Made by a program: the position numbers and the translations under genes. DNA of 7,424 nt from an uncultured Lachnospiraceae bacterium (GTDB lineage: Bacteria > Bacillota > Clostridia > Lachnospirales > Lachnospiraceae): the NCBI GenBank assembly GCA_947068385.1, contig CAMTBF010000168.1, positions 1-7,424 of the forward strand. The letters are read 5' to 3'. Under the pieces are notes generated by a model. It did not search any database. It saw only the letters and a program-made list of their open reading frames with translations, and was not told where the DNA came from. Every line of letters starts with the position of its first letter. Within the stretch, counting starts at the first letter, position 1. This document shows, piece by piece, positions 1-6,471 of this stretch.

Positions 1-828
1 GGCGGACACGGTGTTTCCCTTTTCATCCTCGTATTCCAGGTCGAAGTGTATGTATGCGGCTGTTCCCTCCATTTGGGACAGCGTTTTGACCACTGTGCAT
101 AATGGGACGGATTCGCCCGGGGCAATCTCCCCGTAGTAAAAGGAATAATTTTCCAGCTGGATGCCGGAGGGTTCGGCTGAGACGGATATTTTGAGGTTGT
201 ATATGTAGGTGTCGGCGCTGCAGTTCTGAAAGGCGGCGTTCAGCGGCTCTTCCGCTCCTGCGTTTATCTGCTTTCCGTTTATGTCGCAGGAGGTCAGGAT
301 TATTTTGGGTTTGTGGGTTATTTCTTCCGGTTCCATGGGGGGAGGGGATTCTTGCGGTTCTTTTGTGGCTTGCGGCGGCTCGGTGGGTTCGGGTTTTGGG
401 GTGGAACCGGGAGTGAATGTGGGTTCCGGTTCTTTTGTGGCTTCTGGTTGTTGTGTTGTCTCGGGTTTTTGAGCGGAGTCCGGGGCGTCCGTGGTTTCAG
501 GTTCTTGTGTCGTTTCGGGACTTTGGGTAGGATCCGGGGCGTCCGTGGGGGCCGGCCCTCTTGTCGTTTCGGGCTTTTGGGTGGGTTCCGATTCGTCTGT
601 AGGCTCTGGCCCTTTCCCGGTTTCCGATTCGTCTGTGGCTTCTGGTGTCTCCATTGTTTCCCGTTCCTCCATGGCTTTCGGCTCTTCTGAGCGTTCTGGC
701 TCTTGCGTGATTTCCGCCGCTCCCACCTCTATCGCCACCGTACTCATCATAAACCTTGTATCTCCAGAAAAACACAATAAAAATATCATCAAACCGATAT
801 ATATTCTTCTAAAACCTCTATCTCTCAT
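1..828 (-). CDS. Secreted protein with Pro/Thr/Glu hexapeptide linker and CARDB/NEW3-like domain (partial, 3' end outside window)
   Basis: An uninterrupted frame runs from ATG at 828 to the left edge, giving 276 residues with no stop. The ATG lies 6 bp after the ATPase stop and is preceded by AGGTGAG, so it is the last visible gene of the operon. Residues 1-12 are basic and 11-21 hydrophobic (IGLMIFLLCFS), like a signal peptide; a cleavage site near residues 36-39 (VGAAE) is possible but uncertain, and FLLC is not a good lipobox. Residues 41-169 are low complexity and rich in P, T and E. Residues 174-276 look globular, with alternating beta-type segments, an 'NAG' stretch, a 'Nlkisvs' strand and an 'IAPGES' turn. 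From memory this resembles COG1361/CARDB/NEW3 surface domains, which in Clostridia often accompany ABC exporters. Cys181, Cys203 and Cys244 are present. The function is unknown; a surface partner of the transporter is inference. The reading frame is firm, the family moderate. Confidence 0.85.
   Translation of the reverse strand, partial: MRDRGFRRIYIGLMIFLLCFSGDTRFMMSTVAIEVGAAEITQEPERSEEPKAMEERETMETPEATDESETGKGPEPTDESEPTQKPETTRGPAPTDAPDPTQSPETTQEPETTDAPDSAQKPETTQQPEATKEPEPTFTPGSTPKPEPTEPPQATKEPQESPPPMEPEEITHKPKIILTSCDINGKQINAGAEEPLNAAFQNCSADTYIYNLKISVSAEPSGIQLENYSFYYGEIAPGESVPLCTVVKTLSQMEGTAAYIHFDLEYEDEKGNTVSA
328..699 (-). repeat. Degenerate 18-bp tandem repeat encoding a P-E-x-T-x-x hexapeptide linker
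   Basis: Inside the secreted protein, prolines fall at every sixth residue from 44 to 164: 18 of 21 register positions are Pro, and it is unbroken from 86 to 164. Threonine sits three residues later at 14 of 16 register positions from 65 to 155. Typical units are PETTQE, PEPTDE, PDPTQS and PEATKE. The DNA copies have diverged, but short exact copies remain, such as ACAGACGAATCGGAA twice and GACGCCCCGGA twice. This points to growth of an 18-bp unit followed by drift. It is probably an extended wall-spanning or spacer segment. Confidence 0.85.
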
Positions 829-834
829 TCCATC

Positions 835-1485
835 TCACCTCATCCTCCGCATCACCCCGCCATCCATCTCGTAGACCTCATCGCAGAGAATCCGGATATC
901 CTCTTCATTATGGCTGGCAAGCAGTATGGTCTTTCCCTCTGCTTTCAGCTCCAGCAATATCTTCCTGATTTCCGCCACCCCGTTCTTGTCCAGGCCGTTA
1001 AAGGGCTCGTCCAGAACCAGGAGCTGCGGGTCTTCCATGATTGCCTGGGCGATTCCCAGCCTCTGGCGCATTCCCAGGGAATATTTCGCCACGGGCTTCC
1101 TCATGTCCGGGTCCAGCCCCACTTTCCTCATGGCTATCCGCACATCCGCTTTCGTAATCTGTCTCCTCATGTCGGCCAGTATCTCAAGGTTCCTGCTGCC
1201 CGTCAGGTTCGTCAGAAAGCCCGGTGCCTCAATGATGACCCCCAGGCTTTCCGGGAAGTCCACATCCTTTCCCACCTGCTTTCCGAATACCCTGATTGTC
1301 CCTGTGGTGGCGGGCATGAATCCGCAGATGCATTTCATCAGCACAGTCTTGCCAGAACCGTTGTTTCCCACGATTCCGTATACCCTGCCCCAGGCCAGGG
1401 CCAGGTTCACCTCTTTCAGCACCAAATCCTCCCCGAAGCGTTTCGTCACATGGCTGATTTCCACGCAGGGCTTTTTTCCGTGCAT
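835..1485 (-). CDS. ABC transporter ATP-binding protein, BcrA/LanF-like with E-loop
   Basis: A 216-residue nucleotide-binding subunit that powers the two ABC-2 permeases encoded just upstream. ATG 1485 is chosen because AGGAGGG lies at 1492-1498, 6 bp before it; an ATG at 1608 would add 41 unlike residues that overlap the permease. The motifs are complete: Walker A GNNGSGKT (40-47), signature SLGMRQRLGIA (136-146), Walker B LLVLDEP (155-161), D-loop GLD (164-166) and the switch His192 in LASHNEED. The usual Q-loop glutamine is replaced by Glu86 (GVIIEAPGF), the E-loop known from lantibiotic-immunity LanF and related BcrA-type ATPases. At 216 residues it is short, with no C-terminal extension. 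Substrate is unknown; export or expulsion of a membrane-active peptide is inferred from the E-loop. The family is sure, the substrate is not. Confidence 0.95.
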   Translation of the reverse strand: MHGKKPCVEISHVTKRFGEDLVLKEVNLALAWGRVYGIVGNNGSGKTVLMKCICGFMPATTGTIRVFGKQVGKDVDFPESLGVIIEAPGFLTNLTGSRNLEILADMRRQITKADVRIAMRKVGLDPDMRKPVAKYSLGMRQRLGIAQAIMEDPQLLVLDEPFNGLDKNGVAEIRKILLELKAEGKTILLASHNEEDIRILCDEVYEMDGGVMRRMR

Positions 1486-1585
1486 AAGCGTCCCTCCTAA
1501 AAACCGGCGGCAAACCTGACAAAATCTATGAACCAGTGGAGCCCCACTGCCATTTGCAGATTCTTCCTGAATGCCCGCACGCCGC

Positions 1586-2347
1586 CTATAATTCCTCCAG
1601 CTTTCCATAAAGGATATATCCGTGCAGCTCCATGGACGTTACAAGGAACAGGAGCAAAAAATATCCGGCATCCCCGGAAATCCAGGCAGGGGGATAAAGC
1701 CAGACCGCGTCTGGGAAATACCGCTCCCGCAGGATGATGCAGAAATAATAGCCCACAAAAGGGATTCCGAACCCCAGATAGGAGGATTCGCTCAAAACCG
1801 CGCATATCCCTCCCAAAGTTCCCAATATCCCGGCCAGCAGTCCGCAGCGCAGCAGCACCGCCGCCATCCCACGTACCATGGACGGAGAAACCGCCCCTCC
1901 CCTTTCCCATTGGGAAAGCTCCCACTGAGCAAGTTCCCGCCGGGCAAGCTCCCACTGGGAAAATTCCCTGGGAAAGAAAAGAACGAAATAAAGAAACAAT
2001 ACGGCCATCCCCGCCACAATCCACGCCAGAAAACTGCCCAATGCCACGGCCAGAACCTTGTTCTGCGCATATCCCAGCCTGGTGCCCCTGGGGAGAACGG
2101 ATTTCAGGAATCCCCCCTTTCGCTCCTGCAATATGGAATCGCTCCAGGGCAGGATCGCCGCCACCGGCATCATGAAATACACATTTCTCCCGCAGAGCGC
2201 GTCCTGTACCAGCCTCAAAAAATGCCCTGGCTCAAGGCTCCCGGCGCCCACCGACCAGCCCGTTCCGGACAGTATGGCAGCCACCGCAAGCGCCACGGCT
2301 GTCCACAGTCCTCTGCCCGTGAGCATCCTCCTCATCTCACATATCAT
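1586..2347 (-). CDS. ABC-2 type transporter permease (second subunit)
   Basis: A 253-residue membrane protein. Hydrophobic segments lie at about 14-31, 54-68, 97-125, 158-186, 190-206 and 227-242, the six-helix layout of ABC-2 permeases. The stretch between helices 2 and 3 (ERKGGFLKSVLPRGTR) is strongly basic and so probably cytoplasmic. ATG 2347 lies 8 bp after the stop of the preceding permease, with GGAGGG overlapping that gene's last codons at a slightly long spacing; a second ATG at 2335 is a weaker alternative. It would pair with the preceding permease and the following ATPase to form the exporter. Unusually, loop 128-148 consists of four five-residue repeats (ELAQW type). Topology puts this loop outside the cell if the N-terminus is inside. 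About 100 bp separate its stop from the ATPase start. No clear sequence relative is recognised beyond the ABC-2 family. Confidence 0.88.
   Translation of the reverse strand: MICEMRRMLTGRGLWTAVALAVAAILSGTGWSVGAGSLEPGHFLRLVQDALCGRNVYFMMPVAAILPWSDSILQERKGGFLKSVLPRGTRLGYAQNKVLAVALGSFLAWIVAGMAVLFLYFVLFFPREFSQWELARRELAQWELSQWERGGAVSPSMVRGMAAVLLRCGLLAGILGTLGGICAVLSESSYLGFGIPFVGYYFCIILRERYFPDAVWLYPPAWISGDAGYFLLLFLVTSMELHGYILYGKLEEL
1907..1966 (-). repeat. 15-bp tandem repeat, four copies, inside the permease gene
   Basis: Four adjacent 15-bp units, read on the minus strand: GAATTTTCCCAGTGG, GAGCTTGCCCGGCGG, GAACTTGCTCAGTGG and GAGCTTTCCCAATGG. They encode EFSQW, ELARR, ELAQW and ELSQW (residues 128-147) with no break in frame. 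The unit is a multiple of three, so gain or loss of copies would keep the permease in frame. The repeat leaves open frames on the overlapping strands as well, which are shadows. Confidence 0.9.
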
Positions 2348-2355
2348 GCTTTACG

Positions 2356-3243
2356 TCAGCCCTCCTCTCCCAGGAACCGAAAGCTGAACCGCCTCAGAGC
2401 CCTCAGGGAGACGCCAAGGAGAAGCAGCAGCAGAATCAGGAAAAACAGATACGACTGTCCGATTGTAGGCATTTTGTCATATCCAAAATCGTGCTTGCCA
2501 TAGGTCACATGGCTTAAGGGGCTGACCCACCCCACCAGGAGGTTCACCCTGTACATCTCATGTGTACTGATACGAAACAATTTCGCCAGCACCCTGGCAT
2601 CCAAAAGGAATCCCCACAGGCCAAAGAACAGCCCTCCAATCATCCCCCGCCTTCCCCCACACAGCAGGTTCCCGGCCAGAATCAGGAAGCTGAGGCACAG
2701 GCTATAGAAGAATAAAAGGCCCAACACTCCCAGCATGCAGCCATAGGGCGTAGTACCTTCCATGACCTTTACCGTGGATGGCACGCACAGATCCTCCCCC
2801 AGCTTCGAGTAAGCCAGCATGGCCGCCGTGTCGCTCCACCGGTTCCCCCCATAGCTATTTTTCATGCAGAGCGCCGCTGTCACCAGGAATAGAAATCCCG
2901 TGTACAGAGCGACTACGCAGACCACATACAGCATCTGCCCCAAAAGCCATCTGCGTTTGGTAGTCCGATATAAATAATACGGCGTAACGCTGCCCATCTG
3001 CGGCAGATCCGAAAAAAGCAGCATCAGCAGAATGGAGCTCAGCAGAACGGAAGCCCCGTCCCCAAACGTCCACAGAAACGGCTCCGCAACCTGCACAGGC
3101 GTCCCATATCCCTCAATCACCACCATAATCCGCTCGCTCAAAAGATAGCAAAGCACAATTCCCAGAAAAGCAGTCAGAATCACTTTCGGATTTTTCAAAA
3201 AACCCCTGAAATTAAACCGCACCACCGCCAATACCTGCCGCAC
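2356..3243 (-). CDS. ABC-2 type transporter permease (first subunit)
   Basis: A 295-residue integral membrane protein when started at GTG 3243. That start is preferred because GAGGAGG lies 7 bp upstream; a GTG at 3264 also opens the frame but would place the ribosome binding site inside the gene. Hydrophobic segments lie at about 21-43, 64-79, 103-125, 167-194, 200-217 and 264-282. A basic loop, YRTTKRRW (92-99), is expected in the cytoplasm. The segment SPLSHVTYGKHDFGYDKMP (241-259) before the last helix resembles, from memory, a conserved patch in clostridial ABC-2 permeases (an H-x-F-G-Y-D-x-x-P core). The large loop at 127-166 between helices 3 and 4 should face outwards. It is about 75 bp after the lipoprotein stop, and its stop lies 8 bp from the next permease start. 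It probably forms a heterodimer with that subunit. Confidence 0.88.
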   Translation of the reverse strand: MRQVLAVVRFNFRGFLKNPKVILTAFLGIVLCYLLSERIMVVIEGYGTPVQVAEPFLWTFGDGASVLLSSILLMLLFSDLPQMGSVTPYYLYRTTKRRWLLGQMLYVVCVVALYTGFLFLVTAALCMKNSYGGNRWSDTAAMLAYSKLGEDLCVPSTVKVMEGTTPYGCMLGVLGLLFFYSLCLSFLILAGNLLCGGRRGMIGGLFFGLWGFLLDARVLAKLFRISTHEMYRVNLLVGWVSPLSHVTYGKHDFGYDKMPTIGQSYLFFLILLLLLLGVSLRALRRFSFRFLGEEG

Positions 3244-3318
3244 CGCCCAACCTCCTCTGCACACCGCCCGGCCTCGTCACACTAATCCGGCGTCAACCCG
3301 GAAGAATGCCCTTTTATA

Positions 3319-4887
3319 CTAATAACCTAACCACCGGTCAATAAGAGTCCCATCCACCGCATTGATGGTCAGAAAGCTCTTATCCACGTCATTTACGGAA
3401 GACATCTCCTCCCCGTCATAGGACATCTCATAGGTTCCGAAGAAATCCCACACCGGAACCAGAAGCCCTGCCTGGTTATCTGACTGTGGGTCATAAATCC
3501 TGGTATACCCGAACACAATCCTGTCCACATAAATGTTCTTCGCCTGCAAGGGCTCCCCTACATCCTCCCCTGCCGCACTCTTGTCCGTCAGCACGTCTGC
3601 GTTCTGGATGAGCATCATCTTCTCATAAATCGCCATAATGTCCGAAAAAGGCAAAAGCTCCAGATTCTCCACCTTGTTCTCCCCGATGTCATACCGATTC
3701 CCAAAGCTGATCTCCGCAACCCCGTCCCCTGTCACATAGATGTCCAGCGACTCATAGCCCCAGGGAACCGTCTCGCTGGCCATTCCGCCCTCTTTCCCTC
3801 CTCCGGGTATCACTGTATAGGTTATGGGAATCCCCTCCAGCTTCCTGGTGTAATGGAACGCATACCCCACATCTGTCACATCCTCCTCCCAGGGCCTGCC
3901 GCTGTAGCCGTTCCGCAGCCCCAGGACGATTCTGCAGGAGGCCTCCTCCATGCCAGCCAGGCCCAGGGCCGTCGCCTTTTCGTCAGCCAGCCCTCTGGCC
4001 GCCTCCTCCGTGATGCCCATATCCAGCGAGCTTCTCTCAGGCACCCAGGAATAGAGCAGTTTCATGGAGTCATATTCCGACCACTGACCGTAGGGCCACT
4101 CCGCCAGCTCCCCGTCCCCCCTGACCTTTCTCGCCCAGAAGCTGAGGGAGTCATTGTTCCTCCTGGTCAAATCATATCTATAGCTGCCGCCGTCCGCCGC
4201 CCTGACGAATCCGTATACCTTGCGGATGCTTCCCAACTCCGGCATCCATGGATCCATGAGCTCCTCCTGGAACACATAGGGTGTGTCCAGCTTCGACAGC
4301 TCCCGGCTTTCCGGCGCTGTCTCATACGCCCGCTGCGCCTGCTCTATCTCCCCCTGCAGGTCGTACACATAATTGCCCTCCGGATCCGTCCCCAGTCCCT
4401 TTGGGTCCAGATTGCCTACAGCCTCGTAGCCTTTCAGCTCCTCCAGTACCGCCAGCCACTCCTCCTTCGTCCTCTGCATATACCCCCGGGCATCGTACAC
4501 ATCCGCGCTGCCGAACAGCGCCTCTGTCACCGCGTCAATGTCCTCCTGCCCGGAATCATGCCGGGTCACATAAATGGCCGGCGCCTTTTCCACCTCCGGA
4601 ACCTCCACCTCCGCGTCGGTATACACGTTCAGCTTCCCTGTGGCATCCGATACCTGGCTTTCATAATGTTCCGGTGCGTCCAGCCTTGCCCTGAGGGGGA
4701 TTCCCGGGACAGCCTGCCCAGGCTCCTCCCCTGCATCCGGCGTGGCCGGATTTTCCGCCTCCTTATACTGCTCCATGGCGTTCTCCCCTTTTGGCCTGAC
4801 AATGGGATTCTCCGGTGTCTTCGCACAGCCCGCCAGCATGGCGATGCCCATAAACAGGCTCATGGCTGCCGCTATCCTTCTCTTCAT
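3319..4887 (-). CDS. Large lipoprotein, DUF6034-like
   Basis: A 522-residue exported lipoprotein. ATG 4887 follows GGAGAGG, and residues 1-21 form a clear lipoprotein signal: MKRR, a hydrophobic core, then LAGC with Cys21 as the lipidated residue. An upstream in-frame ATG at 4983 would bury the signal and is rejected. Residues 22-64 are polar and proline-rich, a likely flexible tether. From about residue 69 the pattern (DAPEHY, then 'DAEVEVPEVEKAPAIYV', then 'ALFG') matches what I recall of the clostridial DUF6034 family. The C-terminus (PVWDFFG, then FLTINAVDGTLIDR) resembles the closing strands of PepSY/YycH-like folds, which is inference. It sits between the kinase and the permeases, with its own regulatory box upstream. 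A role as an extracellular sensor partner for the kinase or as a substrate-binding helper of the exporter is plausible but unproven. Confidence 0.85.
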   Translation of the reverse strand: MKRRIAAAMSLFMGIAMLAGCAKTPENPIVRPKGENAMEQYKEAENPATPDAGEEPGQAVPGIPLRARLDAPEHYESQVSDATGKLNVYTDAEVEVPEVEKAPAIYVTRHDSGQEDIDAVTEALFGSADVYDARGYMQRTKEEWLAVLEELKGYEAVGNLDPKGLGTDPEGNYVYDLQGEIEQAQRAYETAPESRELSKLDTPYVFQEELMDPWMPELGSIRKVYGFVRAADGGSYRYDLTRRNNDSLSFWARKVRGDGELAEWPYGQWSEYDSMKLLYSWVPERSSLDMGITEEAARGLADEKATALGLAGMEEASCRIVLGLRNGYSGRPWEEDVTDVGYAFHYTRKLEGIPITYTVIPGGGKEGGMASETVPWGYESLDIYVTGDGVAEISFGNRYDIGENKVENLELLPFSDIMAIYEKMMLIQNADVLTDKSAAGEDVGEPLQAKNIYVDRIVFGYTRIYDPQSDNQAGLLVPVWDFFGTYEMSYDGEEMSSVNDVDKSFLTINAVDGTLIDRWLGY

Positions 4888-5010
4888 CGCATTTCCTCTC
4901 CTTTTCCTGCCTGTGAAAAAAACAGCTTCTTCGGAATGCTCTCCTGTGAAATTCTTTTCTTCCGCAGGATGCCCTCTTTCCATAACATTCTACACCACTC
5001 CCTATGCCGA

Positions 5011-5041
5011 ATCTTACCCAAACCGTAACCATATTGTAACC
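5011..5041 (-). promoter_or_regulatory. Direct-repeat box B with candidate promoter upstream of the lipoprotein gene
   Basis: Between the kinase stop and the lipoprotein start the minus strand carries GGTTAC-n5-GGTTAC (5025-5041; plus strand GTAACCATATTGTAACC), two direct repeats with an 11-bp period. This is the spacing used by OmpR/PhoB-type regulators. A weak promoter overlaps it: TTACAA (5034-5039), a 17-bp spacer, then TAAGAT (5011-5016). A second -10-like TAGAAT lies at 4987-4992. The box core matches the box before the response regulator at 13 of 15 positions. The 166-bp gap (4888-5053) shows no terminator. Confidence 0.6.
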
Positions 5042-5053
5042 AGCGCCGCCCCA

Positions 5054-6457
5054 CTACCAAAGGACACTGACCTGCGTCCCCTCCCCCACCCTGCTCTCGA
5101 TCCGCAGGCTCCACCCGTGGATTTCCGCGATCCGGCTGCACAGGGCAAGCCCAAGGCCCACGCCCCCGGCCTTTCGCGACCGGGATTTGTCCACCATATA
5201 AAAAGCCTCCGTCACGCGGCATATCTCCTCCGGCGGTATCCCCTTTCCGAAGTCCCGCACCAGCAGTTTCCCCTCCTCTGCCAGCACCTCTATGCTCCCT
5301 CCCGGCTCCGAGGCCTTATAGGCGTTTTCCACAAGATTCCACAAAAGCGAAAGCAGCAGATCCTCATCCGCCCTTTTCTCCAATCCATCCGGCACACAGG
5401 CCGCTTTCAGGCAGATCCGCTTTTCCGCCAGGCGGAATGCCGTCAGCGCCTCCATCTGCTCCAACACCTTTCCTATCCTCTGCCCCTTCATCACGATCAC
5501 AGAATCCAGATTCTCATAAAGCCTGGAAAATTCCATCATCTTCTCCGAAAGCCTGGCCAGCCGCCTGGCTTCATGCAAAATATGGAAAAGGGCTTTCTCC
5601 CGCTCCCCGTCTCCCAGCCGTAAGGTAAGCAGCGCCTCCGCGTTCCCGATGATTGCCGTCATGGGCGTCTTCATTTCATGGGACAGGCCGCCCAGAAGCT
5701 GCCTCTGCCTTTCGTTGACCTCCTCCAGAGACTCCATGTGCTCCCTGATTTTCTCCGCCATCCGGTTGAAGCTCTCCGTCACCTCCCCTATCTCATCCCC
5801 GCCTGTCACGGGAATCGCACTGCCATACTCCCCCTCCGCCATCCTGCCTGATGCCCGCCTCAGTTCCTCCAGCGGTGCCAGTGTCCGCCGGACGCCCCAG
5901 TAGAGCGCAGCCCCCACCCCGCAGAACAGGACCGCGCCAAATCCCAGCCCCGCAAGAAACAGCCTCCGGGCCCTTGCGTAAATATCCGTCACATCCCGGT
6001 ACGCCGCAAGGCTGTACCCCTCCGCCCCCAGCGGAGCCCCCTCCTGATAGAACACCAGCAGGAACCGCTCCTCCACCCGCTGGACTCCGCTTACGTAAAC
6101 CTCCCCGGCGCGGAGGCCCTCCTCCCTGAGCCGCCTGCCCAGCTCCTCCCTGTCAAATTCGTAAGGGGAGCCATTGCGGATTTCCTCCCCCTCTTTCCAC
6201 AGCACGCTGTCCGTCCCGAACACCTGCCGGAACTCATGGAGGATGACCACATCCCTGACGGCCGTTCCCCCAGGCTCCCCGCTCTGCACCTTCTCACGGA
6301 CGGCAGACACATTGGCAGCAATCTCCCTTTTCCCATAAAGCGCCGCATCCTTTATGCTCTGTGAAAGCGTCGCAGAGAGCAGAAAGAAAAGGATGCCCAG
6401 GGCCAGCCCTGTCATCCCGACAAACAGCCATATGCATATCCTCCGAAACAGCCTCAT
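5054..6457 (-). CDS. Two-component sensor histidine kinase (HAMP-HisKA-HATPase_c)
   Basis: A 467-residue membrane kinase that should phosphorylate the response regulator encoded just before it. I start it at ATG 6457 (MRLFRR), preceded by GGGGGA; GTG 6475, which overlaps the regulator stop as GTGA, is a close alternative adding six residues. Helix 1 is at about 7-29 and helix 2 at about 166-188, enclosing a roughly 135-residue extracellular sensor region with no recognised fold. A HAMP linker follows (189-244). The H-box is LSHEMKTP with phospho-acceptor His260; the N-box NLVENAYKAS (374-383), G1 DFGKGIP (402-408) and G2 GVGLGLAL (432-439) are all intact. The F-box region is EAFYMVDKSRSRKAGG. 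The long extracellular domain argues against an intramembrane-sensing BceS type. The signal is unknown; the lipoprotein is a candidate partner. Enzyme class is sure. Confidence 0.96.
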   Translation of the reverse strand: MRLFRRICIWLFVGMTGLALGILFFLLSATLSQSIKDAALYGKREIAANVSAVREKVQSGEPGGTAVRDVVILHEFRQVFGTDSVLWKEGEEIRNGSPYEFDREELGRRLREEGLRAGEVYVSGVQRVEERFLLVFYQEGAPLGAEGYSLAAYRDVTDIYARARRLFLAGLGFGAVLFCGVGAALYWGVRRTLAPLEELRRASGRMAEGEYGSAIPVTGGDEIGEVTESFNRMAEKIREHMESLEEVNERQRQLLGGLSHEMKTPMTAIIGNAEALLTLRLGDGEREKALFHILHEARRLARLSEKMMEFSRLYENLDSVIVMKGQRIGKVLEQMEALTAFRLAEKRICLKAACVPDGLEKRADEDLLLSLLWNLVENAYKASEPGGSIEVLAEEGKLLVRDFGKGIPPEEICRVTEAFYMVDKSRSRKAGGVGLGLALCSRIAEIHGWSLRIESRVGEGTQVSVLW

Positions 6458-6471
6458 CCCTCTTCCCCCGT

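Noticed and set aside
497..775. Minus-strand Arg/Gly-rich frame in the repeat region
   Set aside because: It is an out-of-frame reading of the secreted-protein gene; the true frame is open from 828 to the edge, while this one has an abnormal Arg-rich composition and stops.
281..874. Plus-strand Gly/Ser/Phe/Val-rich frames that look like a glycine-rich surface protein
   Set aside because: They are the reverse complement of the 18-bp Pro/Thr/Glu repeat in the minus-strand gene, which has the start, the ribosome binding site and the signal-like N-terminus.
1497..2024. Minus-strand 175-codon frame overlapping the second permease
   Set aside because: It is a shadow of the 253-residue permease, kept open by the 15-bp repeat. 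It has no ribosome binding site, and its hydrophobic content is copied from the overlapping helices.
1622..2503. Plus-strand open frame of 293 codons opposite the permeases
   Set aside because: It spans the junction of two minus-strand genes, has no ribosome binding site, and shows a basic low-complexity product without any motif.
3265..3318. Possible terminator between lipoprotein and first permease
   Set aside because: The CCGG words there are in direct, not inverted, order and no T-run follows a stem, so no intrinsic terminator is supported.
3853..5028. Long open frame on the plus strand (391 codons) opposite the lipoprotein gene
   Set aside because: It is antisense to a gene with a clear lipoprotein signal and ribosome binding site. 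The product is rich in Arg, Pro, His and Leu with no domain or signal, as expected of a shadow in GC-rich DNA.
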